This document shows, piece after piece, positions 11,497 through 23,102 of a stretch of DNA of 64,000 nucleotides. Position 1 is the first letter of the stretch; each line of letters begins with the position of its first letter. The stretch is from positions 1,668,033 to 1,732,032 of the forward strand of contig CM040447.1 of the NCBI GenBank assembly GCA_022749755.1. The letters are read 5' to 3'. Under the pieces are notes generated by a model, which saw only the letters and a list, made by a program, of their open reading frames with translations, was not told the origin of the DNA and made no database searches. This DNA comes from Azadirachta indica (Eukaryota; Streptophyta; Magnoliopsida; Sapindales; Meliaceae). The position numbers were made by a program, and so were the translations under genes.

Positions 11497-12715
11497 GAAA
11501 GAAGAGATTTTTATTTTCTTGCAAGCATTATTTTTGAGATGAGCCATATTTGTTTAAGTTTTGTCAAGATCAGATCATTCGTCGATGTGTGCCTGAAGAT
11601 GAACACAAGAGTATTCTACCCTTTTGCCATAACCTTCATTGTGGAGGTGATTTTGGTGGTAAGAAAACAGCCCTCAAGGTATTGCAATCTGGTTTTTATT
11701 GGCCAACTCTTTTCAAAGATGCTCATAATTTTTGTTTGTGTTGTGATAAATGTCAAAGGAGTGGTAACATTAGCAAGAGAAATGAGATGCCTTTAGCAAA
11801 CAATTTTGTTGTTGAGCTTTTTGATGTATGGATTTCATGGGACCTTTTCCATCTTCATTTAGTTTTCAATACATATTAGTTGTAGTTGATTATGTGTTCA
11901 AATGGGTTGAAGCTATACCAACCCGAACTAATGATGCTAATTGTGTTGTGAAATTTTTGAAAGATGTGATATTTAGCAGGTTTGGGACACCAAGGGCCAT
12001 AATCAGTGATGGAGGAAGTCATTTTTGTAACAAACTCTTTGACGGGTTATTAAAAAAGTACAACATTACACATAAGGTGGCAACTCCATACCATCCACAA
12101 ACTTTGAGCCAAGTTGAGGTTAGCAATCACCAAATCAAGAGAATTTTGGAAAAGACAGTACGACCTTCAAGGAAAGATTGGGCAGCTAAGTTGAATGATG
12201 CATTATGGGCATATCGCACAGCATACAAGACACCTATTGGCATGAACCCATATCGGTTGATTTTTGGAAAGGCATGCCACCTACCTGTAGAGCTTGAGCA
12301 CAAGGCATATTTGGCAATTAAGGAGCTGAACATGGACATGAAAATGCCAGTAGAGAAGCGTTTACTTCAACTTAATGAGTTAGAAGAGATTCGGGATGAA
12401 GCCTATGAGAATGCAAAAATTTACAAAGAACGCACTAAGCGTTATCATGACAAAGGCCTAATTCATAAATCTCTTTATCCTAGAATGAATGTTCTTTTGT
12501 TTAACTCTCGTCTTAAATTATTTTTAGGAAAGTTGAAGTCAAAATAGTGTGGACTGTTTCCAATAGTCCAAGTCTTTCCTCATAGAGCGGTAGAATTGTT
12601 AAATCCAAAGACTCAAACAACATTTAAAGTAAATGGACATCATGTGAAGCCTTATTGAGAAGGAGTGCAAAACAAGAAAGAGGTTGAATGTATTAAATTG
12701 TTCAACCCTCAATAA
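11497..12715 (+). pseudogene. Family A integrase remnant (copy A1)
   Basis: The enzyme would insert element cDNA into the genome. The zinc-binding part lies in one frame (11550-11820; HCGGDFGGKKT then CDKC) and the core in another (from 11828; [13 protein letters not shown], then IISDGGSHF, then [10 protein letters not shown]), giving the expected D, D and E residues. A frameshift near 11820-11830 separates them. A TAG at 12545 replaces the Trp codon present in copy A2 (19753), and a TGA at 12656-12658 follows. The C-terminus ([19 protein letters not shown]) ends with TAA at 12713. No env-like frame follows. Confidence 0.85.
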
Positions 12716-12724
12716 GAAAAGGCG

Positions 12725-12741
12725 ACGTCTTGCTAAGACGT
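12725..12741 (+). other. Short hairpin after family A pol stop
   Basis: ACGTCTT-GCT-AAGACGT is a perfect 7-bp stem with a 3-base loop, ten bases after the pol stop. Copy A2 at 19933-19949 keeps six of the pairs (ACGTCT/AGACGT). It lies within a conserved Athila downstream motif. Role unknown. Confidence 0.55.
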
Positions 12742-13142
12742 TAAAGAAAGCGCTTGGTAGGAGGCAACCCATTTATGTTTGGTAGTATCTTATCTTTTTT
12801 TTTTTTTGTTTTTTTTTTTTTACTTGTCTTTTTTTTTTAATGCTTTCCTAACTTAAACTATATTTTAAATATTGAGGATAATGTTTAATATAGGTTTAGG
12901 GGTGGGGTTTTATTGTGTTTGAAAGATTTTAAGTGTGCTTTAATATTTGTATTTGTTTTGAATTATGTAGTCATAAAAACTAAAAATTTAAAAAAAATAT
13001 CTAAAAAAAATTTTCAAATTTTTTTTTTTTTTTCTCTTTGTTTTGAATTTTTTGTGAAGATTCCTTCATATGAGACTAGTATGCAATTTGTACATGACTA
13101 ATTAGAATTGATGAGATATTAAGGGAAATCATGATTTTATTA

Positions 13143-13146
<4 letters not shown>

Positions 13147-13176
<30 letters not shown>

Positions 13177-13177
13177 T
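13147..13177 (+). repeat. (ATT)n microsatellite
   Basis: About ten ATT units in the A 3' region. The other copies have T runs or shorter ATT tracts at the same place (about 20355, 43055 and 52390). Confidence 0.9.
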
Positions 13178-14568
13178 GGAACTACGTTTCATTGTTTATT
13201 CTTTTACTACATATGCACTTTATGCCATGATCGATTTGAATCTTGATTTGATGAAATCACATGATTAGAGGATAATGTGCAAGATAGTGTAGACTTATAG
13301 AACCCTAATTGTGAGATTTTGAGCCCTGAAACTTCTATTCTGAGTGTTTATCACTACTTTATATTTTCTTGTCATCTTGTCTTTCAAATGATCTCATTAT
13401 ACGTTGTTTTGGTTAATTATCTTGATTATTCTTGCTTTAATTGTAATACTGATTGTATGATACATGATAAGTGATTCGAAACCTTATTTAAATCGTTTGC
13501 ACCTTTCTTGCTTACCTAATGTATATTCTTCTTTAGTAACTATTTTGAGCCTCAATATGTTCTTTTTCTTTCTTAAAACCAATCACAATCAAACCCAATA
13601 GCCAAGCATCCAATATTCTTATCTTTATTCTATTTTTTGAGCCATAAATGAGTTGATTGAATATGTGCCTTGTAATAGGTTTGGGGGTTGTTATTTCTTG
13701 AAGTAGTGCTTGGTGTTATAATGTTTTATCAATGTGTTGCACTACCCAAAAAAAGGGGGAGAAATGTTAAGGTTGATTATGAAAGTGCAGTTAAAAAAAA
13801 AAAAAGGATGGGGCTGCAAAATGAAATTTGAGATTGAAAAAAAAAAGAAGAAGGAAAAATGAAAAAAAGAGGTGAATGTAAGTGAGTGGTTGCAGAATAT
13901 GAAAGAGCACTGAAAACTGAGAATTTGATGATAGGTGCACATATTATTGAGTTCTTATGGCTTTATTTTATTTCTTATCCACCAATCCTTATCCTCATCT
14001 TACCCAATAGCCTCATTACAACCCAAAAAAGAAAAGTCCTATGTTAATCTTGTGTATCATATGGTTAGTTTGCATTCATTTTCAATAAAATCAAGCTGTT
14101 AGCATTCCATTCATGAGATCAGCATCATTACATCAGAAATAACGTATTCTTCATTTTGTATGTGAGCTTTGTTTTCCATTACAAATTTAAGTTTGATGCT
14201 TGTCTCACATACAGTTTAGTGATAATTCAAATTTCCAGTGCATTTCTTTAAGAGTAACCACCTTTGTGAAGTTTAGAGTTGAAACATCAATGCATGCTAT
14301 ATTCTGATAATGTGAAGGATGACAAGAGAGATGATAATTGATCTATGGCTGTCACACACTACACATGAGGATAACTTCTGGAAAAAAAAATTATTGGCAA
14401 TTGAATAAGTCATTGATTGACCTTATATCCTGTTGCATTCTTTTGAAGCCATTAACATTTTGAGAAATCATCTCTAGGAAGGAATTTTCACATGTATGTT
14501 GAGTCTTTTATTTTAATTTTTATTTTAGTTTTGCTCGAGGACTAGCAAAGTCTAGGTTTAGGGGAATT

Positions 14569-15938
14569 TGATAAATCAACATTTGTCCTAATATTTTGTT
14601 ATGTCCTTTATTCATGTATTTTATCTTAAAATTTTATTACTTTGAGCTTCTTTTTATTATTTGTAGAAATTATTGTATAAAGCCCAAAAACAAACCCAAG
14701 ATGCTGGAAGGCTCGTACTTGCTGAATATAGTCCGTATTGTCTAGCATAACTTTATCCTCAATACTCATATTTGGGTGATACAAAATAATTTAAAAACTA
14801 GACATAATGATTTATAACTCTACATTTCAAAAAGAAAGCAAATATTGAAATTTTAAGGGTCAAAACTCCAGTTGGAAAGAAGACAATTAGGGAGATAGAC
14901 TTTCATAGACATGTGGGAGTGAATTTTGAATAAGTTGTTGACAGAATGAGTAAGAAGAGGACTTTTGGAGAGGCTGCTGTGCAGAGGACGAATTGGGGAA
15001 GAATTTGATGAATAATAGCGTTTTCAAAAAGAGGGAGTTTTCCATTGAAGGGAGAGGATTGCTGGATTGAAGAGGACATTCTTGCTGGGCAGAATTATCA
15101 TTTTCTTCAAAAACTTGGTGGTGAACCTTCAAAAAAGGGAAGCTTTCTTTTAGTTTGTTTATTTTTCAAATATATTTAGAACTTTTGTAATTAAATTCAT
15201 AGATTTGAATTTAAGAATGGAAGTGTAAACATATTTTGGGAGTTTGGCTTTGCTATTAAAATGGTATTGAATATTTTGTGAAATGTGATTAATTTGAAGG
15301 TTGAAATTATTTCTTATTCATTGATTTGTATAATTTTGATTATTAGTTGTGGATTTGCTATCTATTATTTGTGATTGAAATTAATTTGAGAATTAAGGTG
15401 TTAGAAACATCATCTTACCTTAATTAAGCTCTTTTGAATAAGTATTTAAATTGAATCCATTGAATTGGTTTGATTTAAATGGTTAAATGATTTTCTTGTA
15501 ACAACACAATTAATTAAGTAGAAGCCTCATATCAAGGATATATTTAATTAATTGTAAGTGAGAATTACCATGATCATTGGAATTCTCTAGTTTTAGTGGA
15601 AAAACCAAAAATCTGAAATACATAATGGTTGTTTAATTCACCTTATATTTCAATACCAGATTAGATAACTAGGCAAACCCCATATAATTTTATTGAATTC
15701 AACAGAATTTTATAGATTTCAAGTTCTTGTAATTTAGCTATTTAATCACTTCAATTGTTTGAAATTATCATTTAATTGCATTAGAGTATTTACGATTTTA
15801 TATTTGCTTAAATCAGTAATTAATAGAAAATAATAAGGATTTAAACCATTGCAATTCCACAAGAGATCGACCTCGGGTAAACTTATCGTTAGTTATTAAT
15901 GATTCGTGCACTTGCGAGTATTTAAAATTTGCACATCA
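14569..15938 (+). mobile_element. Family A LTR, shared by A1 and A2
   Basis: 1,370 bp from TGATAAATCAACATTTG to TTTGCACATCA. It is the 3' LTR of the A1 integrase and 3' region to its left, and the only candidate 5' LTR for the A2 PR-RT to its right. There is no primer site or gag after it: protease-region coding begins within about 30 bases. Unit 2 has the same arrangement at 44468-45833. Confidence 0.9.
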
Positions 15939-16880
15939 ATAAACAATTTTCTGAGATTTTTTGAGATGCTTTCTAAAGTTGATATTAACTTACCTCTTTT
16001 GGATGTTATTAGGAATATACCATCATATGCAAAATTTTTCAAGAAACTCAACACCAAAAAGAGAAAATATGAGAAGAATGAGAAAGTCATAGTCTCAGAA
16101 GTTGCTAGTGCAGTGCTTCAACAAACTTTGCCTCCAAAATTGAAAGATCTTAGAAGTTTCAACATAAATATAACTATGGCTGACAAGAAGATAGCTAAAG
16201 CCATGCTAGACTTAGGAGCAAGTATTATTCTAATGCTATACTCCATATACTTGCAACTAGGTTTAGGGAAGCTTACGCCTACAACTATGACCCTTCAACT
16301 TGCGGATAGGTTAGTTAAATATCTAAAGGGAATAATTGAGGATTTGTTGGTACAAGTAGACAAGCTCATTGTACCAATGGACTTTGTGGTTTTGGAGATG
16401 GAAGGAACACCCTCAAAGGACAAAGACCATACAATTCTTCTTGGTAGACCATTCATGGCAACAACCAAGACAATTATTGATGTCCAAAATGGGAGGTTAT
16501 CAATGACAGTCTTAGGAGAAACTGTCCAATTTAAAGTATTTGATTCTTTATCAATTCCTTCTATTTCTACTAAAGATGAGCGCTCTTTTATTGATTATAT
16601 AGACTCATTTGTTTATAGTACTTATTTGCAGAAAAAAATGAAGGATAAGCTTGAAGTTGCACTTGTTGGTGAGAGAGTAGAAGAAACACTTGAAGAAGAG
16701 ACTAAGGGATACCATGAGATGCTAGATAAAGCTAAAGCAATTTCAGAAGAACCTAGCAAACCCTTAGAGCTACCAAAATCCTTACCAAGGGCAGAAATCA
16801 CTCCACCTAAAATTAAGCTTAAAGAATTGCCTAAACATCTTAAATACATATTTTTGGGAGAGGGAGATAATACCCTGTGA
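15939..16880 (+). pseudogene. Family A protease region (copy A2)
   Basis: The frame is open from inside the LTR (15906) to 16880. It carries the aspartic protease motif AMLDLGASI with the catalytic Asp at 16209-16211, and ILLGRPFMATTKTIIDVQNG downstream, both typical of Athila-type pol. The protease would cut the Gag-Pol polyprotein. The part after about 16560 is an acidic linker (EETLEEETKGYHEMLDKAKA) leading towards RT. The first ~90 codons correspond to the Gag-PR connection; everything before, including the Gag core, is missing. A frameshift near 16870 ends the frame. Confidence 0.8.
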
Positions 16881-18335
16881 TCATTTCATCTATTTTGGCC
16901 CAAACCCAAGAAGAGAGAGTTGTAAGAGAGCCTAGCTGACTTAGGAAAGCTATAGGATGGAGTATAAGTGACATTAAAGGCATTAGTCCTGCGATGTGCA
17001 TGCATAAAATTATTTTAGAGGATAATGCCAAACCTGCGAGAGAAGTCCAAAGGAGATTAAATCTGAATTTGTAAGAGGTAGTCAAGAAAGAGGTTTTTTA
17101 AAACTGTTAGATGCAGGAATCATTTACCCAATTTCCGATAGTAAAATGGTTAGTCCGGTTCATGTTGTACCAAAAATATCAGGCATTATAGTGGTGAAGA
17201 ATGAAAATAATGAGTTGGTGCCGACTAAGATGATTACCGGGTGGAGAATGTGCATTGATTATAGAAAGTTGAATTCAACTACAAAGAAAGATCATTTTCC
17301 ACTTCCATTTATTGATATGATGTTGAAAAGGTTGGCAGGGCATGATTTTTATTGTTTTCTTGATGGTTTTTCAGGTTATTATCAAGTGCCGATTGCACCG
17401 GAGGATCAAGAGAAGACAACATTCACTTGCCCATTTAGAACATTTGCCTTTAGGAGAATGCCGTTCGATTTATGCAACGCTCCTGCAATATTCCAAAAAT
17501 GCATGATGTCAATTTTTTTGGATATGGTGGAGAAATTCATTGAGGTATTTATAGATGATTTTTCAGTTTTTGGAACTTCATTTGATGATTGTCTTCATAA
17601 CTTGACTTTGGTTCTTGAGAGATGCATTGAGTGTAATTTGACATTTAGTTGGGCAAAAAGTCATTTTATGGTGCAGCAAGGCATTGTGCTAGGGCATGTT
17701 ATTTCTAGTAGAGGCATTGAAGTTGATAAGGCGAAAATTGATTTGATTGCTAAATTACCACCACCTATTTCGTTAAGGGAATTATGAGTTTTTTAGGACA
17801 TGTAGGATTTTATAGACGATTTATTAAAGATTTCTCTAAAATAAGTCGTCCATTATGTAATTTATTGTCTAAAGATGTTCCCTTTCATTTTAATGATGAT
17901 TGCCTTGCCGCCTTCAATTCTTTGAAAGAAAAATTAACATCAGCACCTATTATCATGACACTTAATTGGTTGTTACCTTTTGAGATTATGTGTGATGCAT
18001 CTAATTATGCTATATGGGCTGTTTTGGGGCAAAGAGTAGAGAAGCGTTTGCATGTTATTTATTATGCTAGTAGAACACTCAATGATGCCCAACTAAATTA
18101 TTCAACCACTGAAAAAGAGTTTTTGGCTGTTGTGTTTGCATTAGACAAATTTAAGTCATACTTAGTAGGATCTAAAGTCATTGTACATTCGGATCATGCG
18201 ACATTGAAATATGCAAGACTAATTCAGTGGGTGTTACTTTTGCAAGAATTTGATCTAGAAATAAAGGATAAGAAAGGTAGTGATAATGTTGTTGTTGATC
18301 ATCTTTCTAGGTTATTTTCAAATTTTGACACATAA
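16881..18335 (+). pseudogene. Family A reverse transcriptase-RNase H (copy A2)
   Basis: A short stop-interrupted entry (16881-17145) leads to an open RT frame, 17146-17787. It has WRMCIDYRKLN, the first catalytic Asp in YCFLDGFSGYYQ and the active-site box VFIDDFSVFG (17551-17562 region). A one-base shift near 17780 moves the frame to 17784-18335, with [20 protein letters not shown], the RNase H Asp in [12 protein letters not shown], and [10 protein letters not shown]. Compared with A1, about 10 codons after LKY ([10 protein letters not shown] region) are lost. Both catalytic boxes survive, so decay is moderate. Confidence 0.85.
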
Positions 18336-18594
18336 GAACACGAAGAAAAACAACTGATTGTTGAAACTTTTCCTTATGAACACTTGTTTTCTTTAGGTCA
18401 TGAACCATGGTATGCTGATACTGTCAATTATCTTACTTGTGGTGTGTTGCGGCCTAACCTCACTTTTCAGAAAAAGAAGAGATTTTTATTTTCTTGCAAG
18501 CATTATTTTTTGGATGAGCCATACTTATTTAAGCTTTGTCAAGATCAGATCATTCGTCAATGTGTGCCTGAAGACGAATACGAGAGTATTCTAA
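18336..18594 (+). pseudogene. Family A integrase N-terminal start, cut short (copy A2)
   Basis: Reads HEPWYADTVNYLTCGVLRPN and DEPYLFKLCQDQIIRQCVPED, the linker before the integrase zinc finger. The match to A1 stops at 18591 in GAGTATTCTA, where the sequence jumps to antisense family C leader. The zinc finger and first catalytic Asp are missing. The integrase resumes at 19186 with its second half. Confidence 0.8.
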
Positions 18595-19185
18595 AATACG
18601 CACATCATCCACTCATCCTGCAAGACAAAGGTAGTAAAGCAAAAGAATAATTTCCTCGCTTCACTCCCTCGCGTGTTTCACTCAAGTAATGTTATCACTC
18701 GAGTTCGCTCGTATTTCACACTTAATTTTATGGCTTTTCTCTAAATGAGCTCACACTAAGTCTTTTTCCACTCTAATTCTCTTATTAAGATTAATTGCAA
18801 AAATCAAAATTTATACAAACTTACTAAATACAATGAAAAGTAAAATGAAACTAATTTAGATAGGCAACAAATTGGAAAAGCACAAGAACTAGGAAATAGA
18901 TTTTTAGAAATGATAAAGGAAATATTAAGAACAGAGAAAAAAAAAACAGTACAGGAATAGGCAAGTCAACCAAAAATTATGGAAAAATTAGGAAGCAAAT
19001 CTTAGCTTGTTTTGGAATGTAGGCTTGATTTGATCAAACTCCTTGAAGCAATCTGATTTTTCTTTTTATTCTCCTTATTTTCGTTCAACACTTGTCCTTT
19101 TTTTTTTTCCTTTTTTTTCTCTTGGCCAAATGCTTTGCTTTTCTCTTTTTCTTTTTTTTTTTACCTCCAAACACGTAGGAGTGAC
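18595..19185 (-). mobile_element. Antisense family C leader and gag start codon
   Basis: The reverse complement matches 25440-26005: the non-coding leader of C and the first codons of its gag (CAT at 18614-18616 is the antisense of the ATG equivalent to 25996). About 12 bases at 18595-18606 match neither partner. The right side ends at GACCAAACAA, 19185. Unit 2 (48486 on) shows the same left junction and then continues through the C primer site and LTR, so unit 1 has lost that part. Confidence 0.8.
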
Positions 19186-19924
19186 CAAACAAGGGCCACC
19201 AAGGGCCATAATCAGTGATGAAGGAAGTCATTTTTATAACAAACTCTTTGACGGGTTATTGAAAAAGTACAACATTACACATAAAGTGGCAACTCCATAC
19301 CATCCACAAACTTCGAGCCAAGTTGAGGTTAGCAATCGCCAAATCAAGGGAATTTTGGAAAGGACAGTACGACCTTCAAGAAAAGATTGGGCGGCTAAGT
19401 TGAATAATGCATTGTGGGCATATCGCACAGCATACAAGACACCTATTGGCATGAGCCTATATCGGTTGATTTTTGGAAAGGCATGCCACCTACCCGTAAA
19501 GCTTGAGCACAAGGCATATTGGGCAATTAAGGAGCTGAACATGGACATAAAAATGGCAGGAGAGAAGTGTTTACTTCAACTTAATGAGTTAGAAGAGATT
19601 CGGGATGAAGCCTACGAGAATGCAAAAATTTACAAAGAATGCACTAAGCGTTATCATGACAAAGGCCTAATTCATAAATCTCTTTATCCTGGAATGAATG
19701 TTCTTTTGTTTAACTCTCGTCTTAAATTATTTTCAGAAAAGTTGAAGCCAAAATGGTATGGACCGTTTTCAATAGTCCAAGTCTTTTCTCATGGAGCAGT
19801 AAAATTGTTAAATCCAAAGATTCAAACAACATTTAAAGTAAATGGACATCGTGTGAAGCCTTATTTAGAAAGAGTCCAGAACAAGAGAGAGGTTGAATGC
19901 ATTAAATTGTTCAACCCTCAATAA
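19186..19924 (+). pseudogene. Family A integrase, second half, open frame (copy A2)
   Basis: An uninterrupted frame of about 245 codons to the TAA at 19922. It starts just before the second catalytic Asp (IISDEGSHF), keeps the Glu ([10 protein letters not shown]), and runs through [15 protein letters not shown] to the C-terminal [16 protein letters not shown] and [16 protein letters not shown]. The zinc finger and first Asp are absent, so it cannot be active. The frame also reads leftward into the antisense C leader, which is accidental. It is the best-preserved A integrase C-terminus in the window and shows the Trp codon lost in A1. Confidence 0.85.
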
Positions 19925-21729
19925 GAAAAGGTGACGTCTCTCTAAGACGTTAAAGAAAGCGTTTGGTGGGAGGCAACCCATTCATGTTTGGTAGTATCTT
20001 ATCCTTTTCTTTTTTTTTGTTTAATTTTTTTTTACTTGTCTTTTTTTTTTAATGCTTTCCTAACTTAAACTATATTTTAAATATTGAGGATAATGTTTAA
20101 TATAGGTTTGGGGGTGGGGTTTTATTGTGTTTGAAAGATTTTAAGTGTGTTTTAATATTTGTATTTGTTTTGACTATGTAGTCATAAATACTAAAAATTT
20201 TAAAAATATATATTTAAAAAAAAATTCAATTTTTTTTCTTTTCTTTTTTTTTCTCTTTGTTTTGAATTTTTGTGATGATTCCTTCAGATGAGACTAGTAT
20301 GCAATTTGTACATGCTTAATTAGAATTGATGAGATATTAAGGAAAATCGTGATTTTATTATTATTTTTTTTTTTACTACGTTTCATTGTTTATTCTTTTA
20401 CTACATATACACTTTATGCCATGATCGATTTAAATCTTGATTTCATGAAATCACATGATTAAAGGATAATGTGCAAGATAGTGTAGATTTATAGAAACCT
20501 AATTGTGAGATTTTGAGCCCTGAAACTTCTATTCTGAGGTTTATCACTACTTTATATTTTCTTGTCATCTCTTCTTTCAAATGATCTCATTATATTTTGA
20601 TTGTAATACTGATTGTATAATACATGAGAAGTAATTCTAGACCTTAAATGAATCGTTTGCGCCTTTCTTGCCTACCTAATATATATTCTTTTTTAGTAAC
20701 CATTTTGAGCCTTAATATGTTCTTTTTCTTTTTTAAAACCAATCACAATCAAACCCAATAGCCAAGTATCCAATATTCTTATCTTTATTCTATTCTTTGA
20801 GCCATAAATGAGTTGATTGGATATGTGCCTTGTAATAGGTTTGGGGGTTGTTATTTCTTGAAGTAGTGCTTGGTGTTATAATGTTTTATCAATGTGTTGC
20901 ACTACCAAAAAAAAAAAGGGGAGAAATGCTAAGGTTGATTATGAAAGTGCAGTAAAAAAAAAAAGAGATGGGGCTGCAAAATGAAATTTGAGATTGAAAA
21001 AAAAAAAGAAAAAGGGAAAATGAAAGAAGAGGTGGATGTACATCAGTGGTTGCAAAATATAAAAGAACACTGAAAAGTGAGAATTTGATGATAGGTGCAC
21101 ATATTATTGAGTTCTTATGGCCTTGTTTTATCTTTTATCCACCAATCCTTATCCTCATCTTACCCAATAGCCTCATTACAACCCCAAAAAAAAAAAAGTC
21201 CTATGTTGATCTTGTGTATCATATGATTAGTTTGCATGCATTGTCAGGAAAATCAAGCTGTTAGCATTCCGTTCATGAGATCAGCATCATTACATCAGAA
21301 ATAGCGTATTCTTTATTTTGTATGTGAGCTTTGTTTTTCATTAAAAATCTAAACTTGATGCTTGTCTCACATACGGTTTAGTGATCACCCAAATTTCGAG
21401 TGTATTTCTTTAAGAGTGACCACCTTTGTGAAGTTTGGAGTTGAAATATTAGTGCATGCTATATTCTGATAATGTGAAGGATGACAAGAGAGATGATAAT
21501 TGATTTATGACTATCACACACTACACATGAGGATAACTTCTGAAAAAAAAATTGTTGGCAATTGAATAAGTCGTTGATTGACCTTATATCCTGTTGCATT
21601 CTTTTGAAGCCATTAACATTTTGAGAAATTATCTATAGAAAGAAATTTTCACATATATGTTAAGTCTTTTATTTTTAATTTTATTTTAGTTTTGCTCGAG
21701 GACTAGCAAAGTCTAGGTTTAGGGGAATT
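19925..21729 (+). mobile_element. Family A 3' non-coding region (copy A2)
   Basis: 1.8 kb, collinear with 12716-14568, with small indels (for example about 30 bases lost near 20597). It includes the partial hairpin at 19933-19949 and the weak polypurine tract at 21714-21729. The largest open frame (21046-21264) is not preserved in the other copies. Confidence 0.75.
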
Positions 21730-23102
21730 TGATAAATCAATATTTGTCCTAATATTTTGTTATGTTTTTATCCTTTATTCATGTATTTTATCTTAAAATT
21801 TTATTACTTTGAGCTTCTTTTTATTATTTGTAGGAATTATTATGGAAAGTCCAAAAACAAACCCAAGATGCTAGAAGGCCCGTATTTGCTGAACATAATT
21901 TGTATTTTCTAACATAACTTTATCCTCAGTATTTGTATTTGGGTGATACAAAATAATTTAAAAACTAGACATAATGATTTACAACTCTACATTTGAAAAA
22001 GAAAGCAAATATTGAAGTTTTAAGGGTCAAAACTCCAGTTGGAAAGAAGACAATTGGTGAGACAGACTTTCCTTGACATGTGGGAGTGAATTCTCAATAA
22101 GTTGTTGACAAAATGTAAGAAGAGGACTTTTGGAGAGGCTGCTGTGCTGAGAACGAATTGGGGAAGAATTTGATGAATAATAGGGTTTTCAAAAAAAGGG
22201 AGTTTTCCATTGAAGGGGGAGGATTGCTGGATTAAAGAGGACATTCTTGCTGAGCAGAATTATCATCTTCTTTAAAAACTTGGTGGTGAACCTTCAAAAA
22301 AGGGAAACTTTCTTTTTGTTTGTTTATTTTTCAAATATGTTTAGAACTTTTGTAATTAGATTCATAGATTTGAATTTAAGAATGGAAGTGTAAACATATT
22401 TTGGGAATTTGGCTTTGCTATTGAAATGGTATTGAATATTTTGTGAAATGTGATTAATTTGAAGGTTGAGATTATTTCTTGTTCATTGATTTGTATATTA
22501 TTTGTTGTGGATTTGCTATCTATTATTTGTGATTGAAATTAATTTGAGAATTAAGGTGTTAAAAATATCATCTTACCTTAATTAAGCTCTTTTGAATAAG
22601 TATTTAAATTGAATCCATTGAGTTGGTTTAATTTAAATGGTTAAATAATTTCTTTGTAACAACACAATTAATGAAGTAGAAGCCTCATATCAAGGATATA
22701 TTTAATTAATTGTAAGTGAGAATTACCATGATCATTGGAATTCTCTAGCTTTAGTGGAAAAACCAATAATATAAAATACATAATGGTTGTTTAATTCACC
22801 TTATATTTCAATACCAGATTTGATAACTAGCCAAACCTCATCTAATTTCATTGAATTCAACATAATTTTATAGATTTCAAGTTCCTGTAATTTAGCTATT
22901 TAATCACTTCAATTGAAATAATTTGAAATTGTTATTTAATTGCATTAGAGTATTTATGATTTTATATTTGCTTAAATCAGTAATTAATAGAAAATAATAA
23001 GGATTTAAACCATTGCAATTCTGCAAGAGATCGACCTCGGGTAAACTTATCGTTAGCTATTAATGATTCGTGCACTTGCGAGTATTTAAAATTTGCACAT
23101 CA
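21730..23102 (+). mobile_element. Family A LTR, 3' LTR of A2
   Basis: 1,373 bp, TGATAAATCAATATTTG to TTTGCACATCA. Directly after it the sequence is C' gag (TTTTAATGATTGTGAATCG), so this LTR marks the right end of an A insertion in C' gag. In unit 2 the same junction is at 55180/55181. The matching left C' flank is not in the window. Confidence 0.9.

Larger units (their letters stand above)
12716..14568 (+). mobile_element. Family A 3' non-coding region (copy A1)
   Basis: This 1.85-kb AT-rich stretch lies between the integrase stop and the LTR. It starts with a short hairpin and the phrase AAGCGCTTGGTAGGAGGCAA, a sequence typical downstream of Athila pol. Some Athila elements carry an env-like gene here; I see no frame above about 80 codons that is conserved among the four copies. 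It ends with AGGTTTAGGGGAATT, a weak polypurine tract, just before the LTR. Copies: 19925-21729, 42838-44467 and 52381-53813. Confidence 0.75.

Noticed and set aside
12716..14568. env-like gene of Athila type after integrase
   Set aside because: No frame above about 80 codons is shared by the four copies of the 3' region. Frames such as 21046-21264 or 14887-15132 are not conserved.
19043..19190. N-terminal extension of the A2 integrase frame with a hydrophobic start
   Set aside because: It translates the antisense C leader's T-rich tract; the element's coding starts at about 19186.
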